DNA of 16,867 bases from an uncultured Rubrobacteraceae bacterium (GCA_902806105.1 CADCVI010000025.1:1-16867), one strand, 5' to 3'. Counted from the stretch's first letter, positions 7,106-15,235 are shown. Program-made: numbers and translations. Notes: generated by a model not told the origin, from the letters alone.

Positions 7106-7543
7106 TTATCGAGCGTAGCAGGCGTCGTCCTTGTCTACGGGGAACTCGTCCGGGCACCCGCCGCTCGGCAGTTGCGGCACGGGACCGTCCTCCGGACCGC
7201 CGGACTCCATCAGCGGGGTCGTTTTGTACTGGGTAGTCTCGTACTGCGTCGTGCCGCCGCTGTCGTCGCTAGAAGTATTCTCGTACTGCTGCTGGTCCTG
7301 GGTTGTCGTCTCCTCCGTCGAGTACTGGGTATCCTCGGTGGAGTCCTGGCTCGTGGTCCGGTCGAAGTCGGTGCTTTCTTCCATGGTGGTAGCTTCCGTT
7401 GGGTCGTCCTGGGCGAAGGCCGGGCTCTGACCGAAGAAACCACCCCCATCACCCACGAGCGCCATGGTCAGCCGCGCCGAGAACGCACCCAGCGCTAGCA
7501 GGATCACTATCGCGATTGTTATCGTAGTCTTGTTGAGTATCAA
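7106..7543 (-). CDS. Small exported Ser/Thr/Gln-rich protein with shared C-terminal Cys module
   Basis: The start is TTG (7543), preceded by AGGGGGG. The 145 residues begin with a signal peptide (TITIAIVILLALGAFSARL, then SPAFAQDD, a likely AFA-Q cleavage site). Residues about 46-108 are low-complexity Thr, Ser, Gln, Glu, Asp and Tyr (TQYSTEETTTQDQQQY, then TTQYETTQYKTT), as in extended or surface-linker segments. The last 35 residues (LMESGGPEDGPVP, CPDEFP, ACYAR) form the same module as in the neighbouring gene, with two Cys able to form a disulfide. It is probably a cell-surface or secreted protein. I do not recognise a family and assign no function. Confidence 0.75.
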   Translation of the reverse strand: MILNKTTITIAIVILLALGAFSARLTMALVGDGGGFFGQSPAFAQDDPTEATTMEESTDFDRTTSQDSTEDTQYSTEETTTQDQQQYENTSSDDSGGTTQYETTQYKTTPLMESGGPEDGPVPQLPSGGCPDEFPVDKDDACYAR

Positions 7544-7648
7544 CAGGTTCCCCCCTGGTTGTTACTTAGCGCGATCATGCTACACCGGAGGGGGGGCGAA
7601 ATCTACCGACATATTGCGTAGCGCTTTCGTCATCCGGGCCGGGTCGGC

Positions 7649-9598
7649 TCAGCCTCCGACGTGGATGGCGGGCCGGCGTTCGGGGTCCTTCTCGGCCTCG
7701 CGCAGGACCTCGCGGGTCACGGGGGCCGTGTCCCCCTCGCCAAACAGGAGGTATCGGATCAGGTACACGATAGGGTTGCCTTCCGTCCAGCCAAAGTAGC
7801 AGTGGGGCTTCTTGTCAGTGGTATCGCGCACGTGGAGCATGAAAGCCGCGATGGCGTTCGGGACCGTCGAGCTCTTGAGGCGCAGCACCTTGTAGCCCCC
7901 GATCTCGACCCCCTTGACCTCCAGAACGTCGGCGAACTCGGAGGCATCCTCCACGTTTACCTCCAGAAACAGGATCGGCTCCTTTGGCGGGATGTGGTTG
8001 TCCTCCCTCTGCTCTCTCTCCTTCGCCGCGTACTCCTCGGCGTTGCCGGACCGGCGCCGGTTGGCGACGAGGTGGATCTCCCCCCGCTCCGCGGCCTCGT
8101 CGATGAAGCGCTGGGCCGTCTCGTCGACCTCGACCCTCTCGGTCCTGAGCTCGGTCGAGCGCTGCACCCGCGAGATCAACGAGGTCAGCACGATAGCCCC
8201 TATAAAGAACGCGGCGATCATGAGCCCATCGGGCCGCTGTATCTCGTTCGCCACGAGCGCGTAGACGAACACGGCGAGGACGACCCCGAACGCGAGCGCC
8301 GCCTTCCTGGATCCCCCTCTCCAGGCGGTGAGGGTCACAGCGAAGGCCGCCGAGGTCATCATCGCGAGGACGCCCGTCGCGTACGCGCCGCTCTGCGCGT
8401 CCACGCTGGCCTGGAAGTAAACGGTTATGACGATGGCGACGAAGGTGTAGACGAGGACCAGCGGCCTCAAAGCGCGCGTCCAGTCGGGCGCCATCCCGTA
8501 GCGGGGCAGGTAGCGGGGCACGATGTTCAAGAGCCCGGCCATAGCCGAGGCACCGGCGAACCACAGGATGGAGATCGTGCTGAGATCGTAGGCGGTACCG
8601 AAGATCTCCCCGAGGTACTGATGGGCGACGAAGGACATCGCGCGGTCGCTGGCGCTCCCGTCCGGACCGAACTCCGACGGCGGGATGAGCATGGTCGTGA
8701 CGAGGCTGGTCGTTATGAGGAAGAAGCTCATGATGAGGGCGGCGGTGAGGAGCATCCTGCCCGTGTTTTTGATGCGGCCGGCAGGCTTCTCGGGATCGTC
8801 ATCCTCGTTGCCCCTCACCAGCGGCATCATGCCCACGCCAGTCTCGAAGCCCGAGAGACCCAGCGCCAGACGTGGGAAGACCAGCAGCGCTATCCCGAGG
8901 ACCGCCAACGGGTTGCCGCCGGAACTGTCCAATACCCTGCCCTGCCATTCGGCGAGGATACCGGGGTTCGTCCATATCTCGTAGAAACCGAACCCGACCA
9001 CGACGAGGTTCAGGAGCAGGAAGGCCACGACCAGCACGACCGCGAGCCAGATGGCCTCCCCGAAGCCCCTCAGAAAGACCGCGCCGAGCGCCGCCAGCAG
9101 CCCCAGCGTGATCAGCACCTCGTGGCCGTGCAGGAACTCCGGGGCCAGGGGGTTCTCGACGATGTGGGCCGTGGCGTCCGCGGCGGAGAGCGTAATGGTG
9201 ACGAGCCACGCCGTCGCCACGAAGCCGAGCAGGCAGAGGACGAAGATCTTGCCCTTCCAGAACGAGAGCAGGTTCTCCAGCATCGCGACGGAGCCCTGCC
9301 CGTGCGGGCTGGCCTCCGTGACGCGCCTGTACATCGGCAGCATCCCGAAGAGGGTCAGCAGCACTATCAGTAGGGTCGCGATGGGGGAGAGCGCCCCCGC
9401 CGCCACGATGGCGATGCCCGGTATGTAGCCGAGCGTGGAGAAGTAGTCCACCCCCGTCAGGCACACGACCTGCCACCAGGAGTGCTGGTCTTTGCTCTCC
9501 TGGACCTGCGGACCCTCGATCCCCTCGACGCGCTCGGCGAGCAGCCAGCGTCCCAGAGAGCTTCTCGGGCGTTTCTGCGGTCCCGACAAAGAAGCCAC
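7649..9598 (-). CDS. APC-superfamily permease, candidate c-di-AMP-controlled K+ importer
   Basis: This protein of 649 residues from the GTG at 9598 has a roughly twelve-helix transport domain (about 45-475). APC-like features include [20 protein letters not shown] in the first helix, [16 protein letters not shown], and [14 protein letters not shown] mid-way. A soluble C-terminal domain of about 170 residues (476-649) ends with [20 protein letters not shown] and a polar tail. Family members are usually labelled amino-acid permeases. The c-di-AMP riboswitch upstream and the neighbouring trk genes argue for potassium, as in KimA (formerly YdaO); that is an inference. The frame continues upstream to a TTG at 9700, but that segment overlaps a hairpin, is Cys/Arg-rich and unlike a permease start. 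The GTG has no ribosome site of its own and follows a leader ORF by 2 nt. Confidence 0.85.
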   Translation of the reverse strand: MASLSGPQKRPRSSLGRWLLAERVEGIEGPQVQESKDQHSWWQVVCLTGVDYFSTLGYIPGIAIVAAGALSPIATLLIVLLTLFGMLPMYRRVTEASPHGQGSVAMLENLLSFWKGKIFVLCLLGFVATAWLVTITLSAADATAHIVENPLAPEFLHGHEVLITLGLLAALGAVFLRGFGEAIWLAVVLVVAFLLLNLVVVGFGFYEIWTNPGILAEWQGRVLDSSGGNPLAVLGIALLVFPRLALGLSGFETGVGMMPLVRGNEDDDPEKPAGRIKNTGRMLLTAALIMSFFLITTSLVTTMLIPPSEFGPDGSASDRAMSFVAHQYLGEIFGTAYDLSTISILWFAGASAMAGLLNIVPRYLPRYGMAPDWTRALRPLVLVYTFVAIVITVYFQASVDAQSGAYATGVLAMMTSAAFAVTLTAWRGGSRKAALAFGVVLAVFVYALVANEIQRPDGLMIAAFFIGAIVLTSLISRVQRSTELRTERVEVDETAQRFIDEAAERGEIHLVANRRRSGNAEEYAAKEREQREDNHIPPKEPILFLEVNVEDASEFADVLEVKGVEIGGYKVLRLKSSTVPNAIAAFMLHVRDTTDKKPHCYFGWTEGNPIVYLIRYLLFGEGDTAPVTREVLREAEKDPERRPAIHVGG

Positions 9599-9600
9599 GG

Positions 9601-9714
9601 TCAGACCGAGCCGTGTCGGACGACCGTCAACAGAGCGAGATTCCCGACCACAAGGCATCTCCGGCGCAGCCGAACAGCAGCGGAGCCGTCGGGAACACAA
9701 ACCAACCGGCGCAT
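9601..9714 (-). CDS. 37-residue leader ORF between riboswitch and permease
   Basis: An ATG at 9714 preceded by AGAGGAAGGG (a good ribosome site) opens 37 codons ending in TGA at 9601-9603, two bases before the GTG of the permease. The peptide ([19 protein letters not shown], then [18 protein letters not shown]) has no recognisable domain. Its placement suggests it matters through translation: ribosomes finishing here could restart on the permease, which lacks its own ribosome site. It is transcribed directly after the riboswitch aptamer. It might not be translated at all. Confidence 0.4.
   Translation of the reverse strand: MRRLVCVPDGSAAVRLRRRCLVVGNLALLTVVRHGSV
9641..9695 (-). repeat. Extended stem in the permease leader
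   Basis: TTCCCGAC and GTCGGGAA (plus strand 9641-9648 and 9688-9695) pair across 39 nt. Inside them CTCCG and CGGAG add further pairing. The stem lies between the aptamer and the permease GTG and inside the leader ORF. No U-tract follows, so it is not a standard terminator. It may be part of the riboswitch expression platform. Confidence 0.4.
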
Positions 9715-9732
9715 ATTTCGTCCCTTCCTCTG

Positions 9733-9877
9733 GCGCCTGCGGGGTTAGCTGTCGGGTTCGGGCCGAAAGGACTCGCCCTACGCCGGCCGGGCTGAGCCCT
9801 CCGGCGATTCACCCCTAGGCCACGAGGCCTAAGTTCCTGGTTCCCCCGCCCCCCGATGCTAATCGGGGGTTCGGCGC
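9733..9877 (-). promoter_or_regulatory. ydaO/yuaA-type c-di-AMP riboswitch
   Basis: Read on the minus strand, the conserved blocks of the ydaO aptamer occur in order. They are a P1 arm GCGCC (9877-9873), a hairpin CCCCCGAU/AUCGGGGG (9850-9869), GGGGGAACC (9847-9839), a hairpin UAGGCC/GGCCUA (9816-9831), GGGGUGAAUC (9815-9806), the UAGGGCG...GCCCGAACCC arm, GACAGCUAACCCCG (9753-9740) and the closing P1 arm GGCGC (9737-9733). This matches the published consensus for RNAs that bind c-di-AMP and usually turn genes off. It sits between a consensus-like promoter and the permease. I am confident of the class from motif order; ligand binding is by homology. Confidence 0.92.
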
Positions 9878-9898
9878 TGCGGTTGTTGCTAGGATCGC

Positions 9899-9927
9899 GG
9901 TATACACCCGCGCCCATCGGCTGTCAA
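9899..9927 (-). promoter_or_regulatory. Sigma70-type promoter of the riboswitch-permease transcript
   Basis: On the minus strand, TTGACA (9927-9922, perfect -35), a 17-nt spacer and TATACC (9904-9899) form a near-consensus promoter. Transcription would start near 9892, about 15 nt before the first aptamer arm at 9877. This is the best -35/-10 pair in the window. Confidence 0.85.
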
Positions 9928-9939
9928 CTTCGCATCTAT

Positions 9940-9969
9940 CCCGCCGGAGCCCTGCCTTGACCGGACGGG
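9940..9969 (-). terminator. Weak hairpin after trkH, possible terminator
   Basis: CCCGCCGG (9940-9947) and CCGGACGGG (9961-9969) pair with one mismatch across a 13-nt loop, just past the trkH stop and before the next promoter. No U-run follows on the minus strand, so the call is tentative. Confidence 0.3.
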
Positions 9970-9977
9970 AACTGAGG

Positions 9978-11423
9978 CTAGCCCTTCCAGAATGCCGGGG
10001 TTAGGAGGACGAGGACCGTGAAGAGCTCCAGGCGGCCGAGGAGCATGAAGAGGGTAAGGAGAACCTTCGCCGAGCCGGGCAGGTCCGCGTAGAAGGCGGG
10101 ATCCCCGGCCGGGCCCAGGGCCGTACCCGTGATGTTCAGGCACGCGAAGACCGACCCGAAGGCCTCGCCGACGGGTACGCCGTGCAGGGCGATGAGCAGG
10201 GTCCCGGCTATCAGGAGCGCCACGTAAACGAAGAAGAAGCCCAGGAAAGCTCCGCGCATCCGCTCGGGGATCACGCGGTTGCCGAGCTTCAGGGGGGTGA
10301 CCGCCTGCGGATGGATGATGCGGAAGACTTCCTGCCAGGCGTGCCGCACCAGGAGGACGGCCCGTATCACCTTCAGTCCCCCGCCCGTCGAACCCGCGCA
10401 GGGCCCGACGGCCATGAGGAGCATCAAGAAAATCTGGGCGAACGGACCCCACGTGCCCCACGCCGCCGTAGTGAAAGCGGTCCCGGTGGCGAGGCTCGCG
10501 GTCTGGAAGGACGCCTCCCGAAAGGCGGTCAATGGCGAGCTTCCGTAATCGGAGGCGTAGAGGACCGCCGTCAGGAGGACCGTGCTCCCGGCCACGATGC
10601 CCAGGTAGGCCAGAAACTCGCGGTTACCCAGGGCACGCCCCGGTCTCCCCTGGGCGAAGTAGAAATAGAGGACGAAGTTTACCCCCGACAGCAGCATCCC
10701 CGTTATGATCGCCAGCTCGATGGCCCAGGAGTCGAAGGCGGCGATGGAGTCCGAGCGCGTCGAGAACCCGCCGGTGGAGACGGTCGCCAGGGAATGGTTG
10801 ACGGCGTCGAAGGGTCCCATACCGGCCAGTAGCAGCGCGACGATGCCCCCTGCGGTGAGCCCGCCGTAGACGTAGGCCAGAACCTTCGCCGTCTCCCGGA
10901 TGCGTGGCGTCACCCGCTCCGGCATCGGGTTCGCGACCTCGGCCGAGTACAGTTGCGCCGCCCCGAAGCCGACCAGCGGGGCCACGGCCACGAAGAGCAC
11001 CACGATACCTATGCCCCCGGCCCACTGGGTCAGGCTCCGCCACAGGAGCAGCGACGGGGCAACCTCCTCAGGCGTCAGGACCGTCGAGGCCCCGGTCGTG
11101 GTGAAGCCTGCCATGGACTCGAAGAAAGCGTTCACCGGCCCCATGAGCCCGGAGAGGACGAACGGCACCGCGCCGATCGCCGCGACCCCGACCCACCCGA
11201 GGACCACGATCAGGAAGACGTCCCGCCCGGAGACGTAGCTGTCGGGGGCCCGGGTCAGAAAGAAGACCGCGGTCCCGAGGGCCACCGTCACCGACGCCGG
11301 GAGACCGAAGGAGAGCGCGTTCCCGTCGCCGCTAAAAAGCGCGTAGATCGCCGGGAGAAACATCGCGGCGCCCCCGGCGGAGATCACGGCCGCGAGCGCG
11401 TTCGCTACGACCCTAGGGTGCAA
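9978..11423 (-). CDS. trkH: Trk potassium uptake membrane subunit TrkH
   Basis: This 481-residue K+-translocating subunit belongs to the TrkH/KtrB superfamily, with four membrane-pore-membrane repeats. The four filter loops are visible: TTTGAS (108-113), TVSTGGFS (214-221), LATGTAFTT (311-319) and NITGTALGP (430-438). GPCAGSTGGGLKVIR (340-354) and the C-terminal GRLELFTVLVLLTP are hallmarks of TrkH. The start is TTG at 11423, overlapping the trkA stop by 11 nt, with a modest AAGGTAGAG ribosome site; no better start lies nearby. Function needs the cytosolic gating partner TrkA, encoded immediately upstream in the same transcript. The length matches the family. Confidence 0.95.
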   Translation of the reverse strand: MHPRVVANALAAVISAGGAAMFLPAIYALFSGDGNALSFGLPASVTVALGTAVFFLTRAPDSYVSGRDVFLIVVLGWVGVAAIGAVPFVLSGLMGPVNAFFESMAGFTTTGASTVLTPEEVAPSLLLWRSLTQWAGGIGIVVLFVAVAPLVGFGAAQLYSAEVANPMPERVTPRIRETAKVLAYVYGGLTAGGIVALLLAGMGPFDAVNHSLATVSTGGFSTRSDSIAAFDSWAIELAIITGMLLSGVNFVLYFYFAQGRPGRALGNREFLAYLGIVAGSTVLLTAVLYASDYGSSPLTAFREASFQTASLATGTAFTTAAWGTWGPFAQIFLMLLMAVGPCAGSTGGGLKVIRAVLLVRHAWQEVFRIIHPQAVTPLKLGNRVIPERMRGAFLGFFFVYVALLIAGTLLIALHGVPVGEAFGSVFACLNITGTALGPAGDPAFYADLPGSAKVLLTLFMLLGRLELFTVLVLLTPAFWKG

Positions 11424-12747
11424 AGACGCGCTCTACCTTGTCGACGGCGCTCCTCAACGTGAAAACCACGGCATGGTCTCCCGCTTCGAGCTTGTCCCCT
11501 CCTTTGGGGATGATCACGTCGTCCCCCCTCAGCACCGCCCCCACGATGGCACCCTTGGGGAACCCCACGTCCGCGAGCGGGCGCCCGGAGATCCTGCAGC
11601 TCTCGGGGACCGTCAGCTCTATCATCTGCGCTCCGCTCTCCAAGAGGGTGACTGCCGATATCTCCCCGCGCCGCACGAAACGGAGGATGGCCCCGCCAGC
11701 CAGCAAACGTGGAGAGATGGTGATGTCCACCCCGAGGGCATCGGCGAGCGGGGCAAACTCGCCCCGGCTTATCCCGGCCACGGTCAGGCCCGCCCCGAGC
11801 TGGCTGGCGTACATCGCCGCCAGGAGGTTCGCCCGGTCGTCGCCCGTGACCGCCACGAAGGCGTCCGTCCGGTCCACCCGCTCCTGGAGCAGGAAATCCC
11901 GCGAGATCCCCTCGTCGTGGAGCACGAGGCCCCTTCCGAGCTGCGTAGCCGCATACCGGGCCCTGGCCTCGTCCCGCTCGACGACCTTCACGGCGATGCC
12001 GCTCTTCTCCAAAGACAGGGCCAGCCGCAGCCCGATGCGACCGCCGCCGAAGATCATCACGTCGCGCACGGGTTTCGTGTCGGTGGCGATGGCCCCGACG
12101 ATCCGGGAGATGCGCTGCCGCTCGCCGATGAGGAATACCCTGTCGCGGGCCTCCAGCACCGTATCCCCCCGGGGCACGAGCGCCTCCCCACGCCGGACCA
12201 CCCCGACTACGAGGCTTCGCTCGGGCAACCGCACGTCCTGAACCCGGCACCCCACGGCCGGCGTGTCGTCCTTGAGGATAACCTCGGCGATGGTTATGCG
12301 CCCACCGGCGAAGGTATCCGCGTTGACAGCTCCGGGGAGCGAGAGGGCGCCCTGGATCTCCTCGGTCGCCATCTGTTCGGTGTGGATCACGAAGTCGATG
12401 CCCAGCGCTTCCTGGACGAAGGGCTCGTTGGGGTCGTAGTAGTCCTCGTTGTGGATGCGGGCCACGGTCCGTAGCGCCCCCTGCGACTTGGCCGCCAGAC
12501 ACGCGATGATGTTCGCCTCATCCGAGTTCGTCGCGGCCACCAGCAGGTCCGACCTCTTCACGCCGGCCTCCCGGAGCACCCTGGGACTAGCCCCGTTCCC
12601 CTGCGTCACGAGAGCGTCCAGCCCCTCGGCCGCCCTCTCGGCCACCGCCTCGTCCTGTTCCACGACGACCACGTCGTGCCCCTCGGCGGAGAGCACCTGG
12701 GCCGCGTTGAAACCGACCTCCCCGGCTCCGATGATCACTATCCGCAT
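11413..12747 (-). CDS. trkA: Trk potassium uptake regulatory subunit TrkA
   Basis: This 444-residue peripheral membrane protein gates TrkH in response to nucleotides. Two tandem RCK units are present. The first Rossmann motif is GAGEVG (7-12) with an acidic residue at the end of the second strand (VVVVEQD), and its RCK_C domain spans about 138-220. The second glycine motif is GGGRIG (234-239) with VVERDEA, and its RCK_C spans about 365-440. This duplicated layout is typical of TrkA and distinguishes it from single-unit KtrA. The ATG at 12747 follows GAGAGGGCGG. It is the first gene of the trkA-trkH pair; RCK_C domains in some K+ systems bind c-di-AMP, so it could respond to the same messenger as the downstream riboswitch. 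Confidence 0.95.
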   Translation of the reverse strand: MRIVIIGAGEVGFNAAQVLSAEGHDVVVVEQDEAVAERAAEGLDALVTQGNGASPRVLREAGVKRSDLLVAATNSDEANIIACLAAKSQGALRTVARIHNEDYYDPNEPFVQEALGIDFVIHTEQMATEEIQGALSLPGAVNADTFAGGRITIAEVILKDDTPAVGCRVQDVRLPERSLVVGVVRRGEALVPRGDTVLEARDRVFLIGERQRISRIVGAIATDTKPVRDVMIFGGGRIGLRLALSLEKSGIAVKVVERDEARARYAATQLGRGLVLHDEGISRDFLLQERVDRTDAFVAVTGDDRANLLAAMYASQLGAGLTVAGISRGEFAPLADALGVDITISPRLLAGGAILRFVRRGEISAVTLLESGAQMIELTVPESCRISGRPLADVGFPKGAIVGAVLRGDDVIIPKGGDKLEAGDHAVVFTLRSAVDKVERVFAP

Positions 12748-12788
12748 GCCACCGCCCTCTCAGTCCTCACGGTGAGCAAAGTACACTG

Positions 12789-12794
12789 AGTATA
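12789..12794 (-). promoter_or_regulatory. Candidate -10 box for trkA-trkH
   Basis: TATACT on the minus strand would start transcription near 12782, giving a leader of about 35 nt. The -35 region (near 12812-12817) is poor. It lies between the upstream operon's terminator and trkA, where a promoter is expected. Confidence 0.45.
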
Positions 12795-12828
12795 GCCTCC
12801 CGGCTGGAGGGTCCCCGAGCCTGAAAAC

Positions 12829-12879
12829 CGAAGGGGGGCGGGGAGGGACACAGAAGCTCGCCCCTCCCCGCCCCCTTCG
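12829..12879 (-). terminator. Strong terminator of the sucC-sucD operon
   Basis: Arms at 12829-12847 and 12861-12879 (CGAAGGGGGGCGGGGAGGG against its complement) pair over about 18 bp with one bulged G and a 13-nt loop. On the minus strand the stem is followed by GTTTTC. It lies 42 nt past the stop of the last gene of the operon and upstream of the trkA promoter. Confidence 0.85.
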
Positions 12880-12921
12880 AGAGCTGTGTGCCGTATAGCC
12901 CCGCCGGAGACGGGGCCTGTG

Positions 12922-13098
12922 TTACCTCAGGTCGTAGATGATGAGGGCCAGAAAGCCGACCACGGCGAGCACGAAGAGGCCGAGAACGAGGAACAAGGTC
13001 CGGTTCGACCCCGGCTGTGGGGCGGGGCGCCGGCGGTAGCTCTTCTCGAGGCGCCTGCGCGTCGCGCGGTTGCGCGGTACCCGGCGGTTACGGCCCAT
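12922..13098 (-). CDS. 58-residue single-helix membrane protein in the suc operon
   Basis: The ATG at 13098 is preceded by GGGAGGG and lies 6 nt after the sucD stop; TAA is at 12922-12924. The product is 58 residues. A strongly basic N-terminus (MGRNRRVPRNRATRRRLEKS, then YRRRP) leads into one transmembrane helix (about 34-55: TLFLVLGLFVLAVVGFLALI) and ends in IYDLR. By charge the basic end should be cytoplasmic. Spacing, ribosome site and the strong terminator downstream support a real third gene of the operon. I recognise no family; it resembles the many small basic membrane proteins of actinobacteria. Confidence 0.7.
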   Translation of the reverse strand: MGRNRRVPRNRATRRRLEKSYRRRPAPQPGSNRTLFLVLGLFVLAVVGFLALIIYDLR

Positions 13099-13104
13099 CT
13101 TTCG

Positions 13105-13980
13105 CTAGCCCTCCCCGATCGCCTCCGCGACGAGCTCGGCCACCTCGGAAGGGTTCGTCGCCGCGCGAATGCCGGCGGCTCTCAGGGCCTCGCTCTTCGC
13201 CTGGGCCGTGGTATCGCCACCCGAGACGATGGCGCCCGCGTGTCCCATCGTCTTGCCCTCCGGCGCGGTGAACCCCGCGATGTACGCCACGACGGGCGTC
13301 TTCATCTCGGACTTGATGTACTCCGCTGCGAGCTGCTCGGCGTTGCCGCCGATCTCACCGATCATCACGGCGCACTCCGTCTCCGGGTCCGCCTCGAACT
13401 TCTTCAGGATCTCGATAAAGTCCGTCCCGATGATCGGGTCGCCCCCGATACCGACGGCCGTGGACTGGCCGATGCCGCGCTGCGTCAGCTCGTTGACGAT
13501 CTGGTACGTGAGCGTCCCGCTGCGGCTTACGACGCCGACCTTGCCGGGCAGGAAGATGTCCTGCGGCATGATCGAGACGTTGGACTTGCCCGGCGAGATG
13601 ACGCCCGGGCAGTTCGGGCCGATAAGCGTCGCGTCGAGCATCCGCATGTAATCCGAGACCTTGAGCATGTCGTGTACCGGCACGCCCTCGGTGATGCAGC
13701 AGACCGTCCTCATCCCGGAATCCAGGGCTTCGAAGATCGCGTCGGCCGAGAACGAGGCAGGGACGAAGATCACGCTCGTGTTCGCCCCGGTCTCGCGCAC
13801 GGCCTGCTCGACGGTGTCGAAGACCGGCACCCCCTCGAAGTCCTGCCCGCCCTTGCCGGGGGTGACCCCGGCGACGACGTTGGTGTTGCCCTGGAGCATC
13901 CTCCCGGTGTGGAAGCCGCCCTCCCGGCCCGTGATCCCCTGCACCACGAGCCGCGTGTCGTTGTCTACGAGTATCGCCAT
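13105..13980 (-). CDS. sucD: Succinyl-CoA ligase, alpha subunit
   Basis: This 291-residue alpha subunit of succinyl-CoA synthetase (succinate + CoA + NTP to succinyl-CoA, TCA cycle) is of normal length. The CoA-binding Rossmann part shows [13 protein letters not shown] (13-25) and GVTPGKGG (38-45). VITEG-type and [10 protein letters not shown] (121-130) follow. The active-site His that carries the phosphate is H247 in [14 protein letters not shown], in line with His246 of the E. coli protein. The ATG at 13980 is 22 nt after the sucC stop, with GAGGGGGCGG upstream. It acts with SucC in the cytoplasm. Confidence 0.97.
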   Translation of the reverse strand: MAILVDNDTRLVVQGITGREGGFHTGRMLQGNTNVVAGVTPGKGGQDFEGVPVFDTVEQAVRETGANTSVIFVPASFSADAIFEALDSGMRTVCCITEGVPVHDMLKVSDYMRMLDATLIGPNCPGVISPGKSNVSIMPQDIFLPGKVGVVSRSGTLTYQIVNELTQRGIGQSTAVGIGGDPIIGTDFIEILKKFEADPETECAVMIGEIGGNAEQLAAEYIKSEMKTPVVAYIAGFTAPEGKTMGHAGAIVSGGDTTAQAKSEALRAAGIRAATNPSEVAELVAEAIGEG

Positions 13981-14002
13981 GTTTTTGTTCCGCCCCCTCG
14001 CT

Positions 14003-15145
14003 CTAGCCGCGACCCAGCTCGACGGCCCGCTTGGCGGCCCCGAGCATGGTCTCCTCGGTGTGTACGTTCTTCGGGGTGTTCTCCGCGAGGATGCGGCGCC
14101 CCTCCTCGGCGTTCGTCCCGTCGAGGCGCACCACGATCGGCAGCTCGATGTTGGAGCGCTCTATCGCCGTCATCAGGCCGCGGGCTACCTCGTCGCCGCG
14201 CGTGATGCCGCCGAAGATGTTGAACAGGACGCTCTTGACCTCCGGGTTCGAGGTGACGATGTCGAGCGCCGAGGAGATCTTCTCGGCGTCCGCACCACCC
14301 CCGACGTCCAGGAAGTTGGCGGGCGTCCCGCCGGCCTGGGCTACCACGTCGAGCGTGCTCATCACGAGCCCCGCGCCGTTCCCGAGGATGCCCACGTCCC
14401 CGTCGAGCTTGACGTACTGGAGCCCCGCCTCCTGCGCCCGCTGCTCCTGCGGGTCGGCCGCCTCGACGTCGTGAAGGTCCGCGATGTCCTTGTGCCGGTA
14501 CAAGCTGGAGTTGTCGACCGTGACCTTGGCGTCGAGCGCCAGGACTCGCCCGTCCTCCGTGGCGACGAGCGGGTTGATCTCAACGAGGCTCGCATCCGCC
14601 CCGACGAACGCCTCGTACAGCTTGCTCAGGACCTTGCCGACGCCCTTCGCCACGTCGCCCTCGAGGCCGGCAGAGAAGCGTAGCTCTCGGGCCTGGTAGG
14701 GGAGGAGCCCCACGAGCGGGTCGATGTGCAGCTTCACTATCGACTCAGGGCTGTTCTCGGCGACCTCCTCGATATCCACGCCGCCCTCGGTCGAGAACAG
14801 GATCAGGGGCTTCTTCGCCGTCCGGTCCACCGTGATGGAGAGGTACATCTCGCTCGCGATGGAGGCCCCGGCCTCGATGAGCACGCGCCGTACCGTGTGT
14901 CCTCGTATATCCATGCCCAGGATGGCTTCGGCAGCCTCGCGCGCCTCGTCCGGGCTGCTCACGACCTTGATGCCGCCCGCCTTGCCGCGTCCGCCGGTCA
15001 GGACTTGAGCCTTGACCGCCACCGTGCCCCCGAGCTTCTCGGCCGCGTCCCGGGCCTCTTCGGGCGTCTTGGCGACGACGCCTTCGAGCGTTTCTATGCC
15101 GTACTGCCGCAGCAGTTCCTTACCTTGATGCTCGTAGAGATCCAA
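14003..15145 (-). CDS. sucC: Succinyl-CoA ligase, beta subunit
   Basis: This beta subunit (380 residues from the TTG at 15145) has an ATP-grasp nucleotide-binding half and a CoA-ligase half. The visible motifs are [17 protein letters not shown] at the start, [16 protein letters not shown] (ATP-grasp), EINPLV (Mg-nucleotide site), and LDVGGGA plus [15 protein letters not shown] (C-terminal domain). The start at 15145 is preferred over TTG 15151, because GGGGAG (15152-15157) is then 6 nt away instead of abutting, and the protein then begins MDLYE like most SucC. Whether it uses ADP or GDP cannot be judged. First gene of sucC-sucD-small membrane protein. Confidence 0.97.
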   Translation of the reverse strand: MDLYEHQGKELLRQYGIETLEGVVAKTPEEARDAAEKLGGTVAVKAQVLTGGRGKAGGIKVVSSPDEAREAAEAILGMDIRGHTVRRVLIEAGASIASEMYLSITVDRTAKKPLILFSTEGGVDIEEVAENSPESIVKLHIDPLVGLLPYQARELRFSAGLEGDVAKGVGKVLSKLYEAFVGADASLVEINPLVATEDGRVLALDAKVTVDNSSLYRHKDIADLHDVEAADPQEQRAQEAGLQYVKLDGDVGILGNGAGLVMSTLDVVAQAGGTPANFLDVGGGADAEKISSALDIVTSNPEVKSVLFNIFGGITRGDEVARGLMTAIERSNIELPIVVRLDGTNAEEGRRILAENTPKNVHTEETMLGAAKRAVELGRG

Positions 15146-15151
15146 GATCAA

Positions 15152-15157
15152 CTCCCC
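15152..15157 (-). promoter_or_regulatory. Ribosome binding site that decides the sucC start
   Basis: GGGGAG on the minus strand directly abuts a TTG at 15151 but lies 6 nt from the next in-frame TTG at 15145. The spacing and the resulting MDLYEHQ N-terminus both favour 15145. Confidence 0.65.
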
Positions 15158-15181
15158 GCGAAACCCACTATAACGGACGGC

Positions 15182-15187
15182 ATTATA
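15182..15187 (-). promoter_or_regulatory. Candidate -10 box for sucC
   Basis: TATAAT on the minus strand, 36 nt upstream of the sucC start, is a perfect -10 hexamer. A second, weaker TATAGT-like box lies closer to the gene. The -35 region reads CAAAAA at 17 nt, a poor match. Confidence 0.5.
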
Positions 15188-15235
15188 CAGATGGTCAGCG
15201 GCGGTTTTTTGGCCACTCCCCAGCGTCGAAGCTTC

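Noticed and set aside
9599..9700. N-terminal extension of the permease to a TTG at 9700
   Set aside because: The segment is Cys/Arg-rich, overlaps the leader stem and leader ORF, and precedes the region with permease character.
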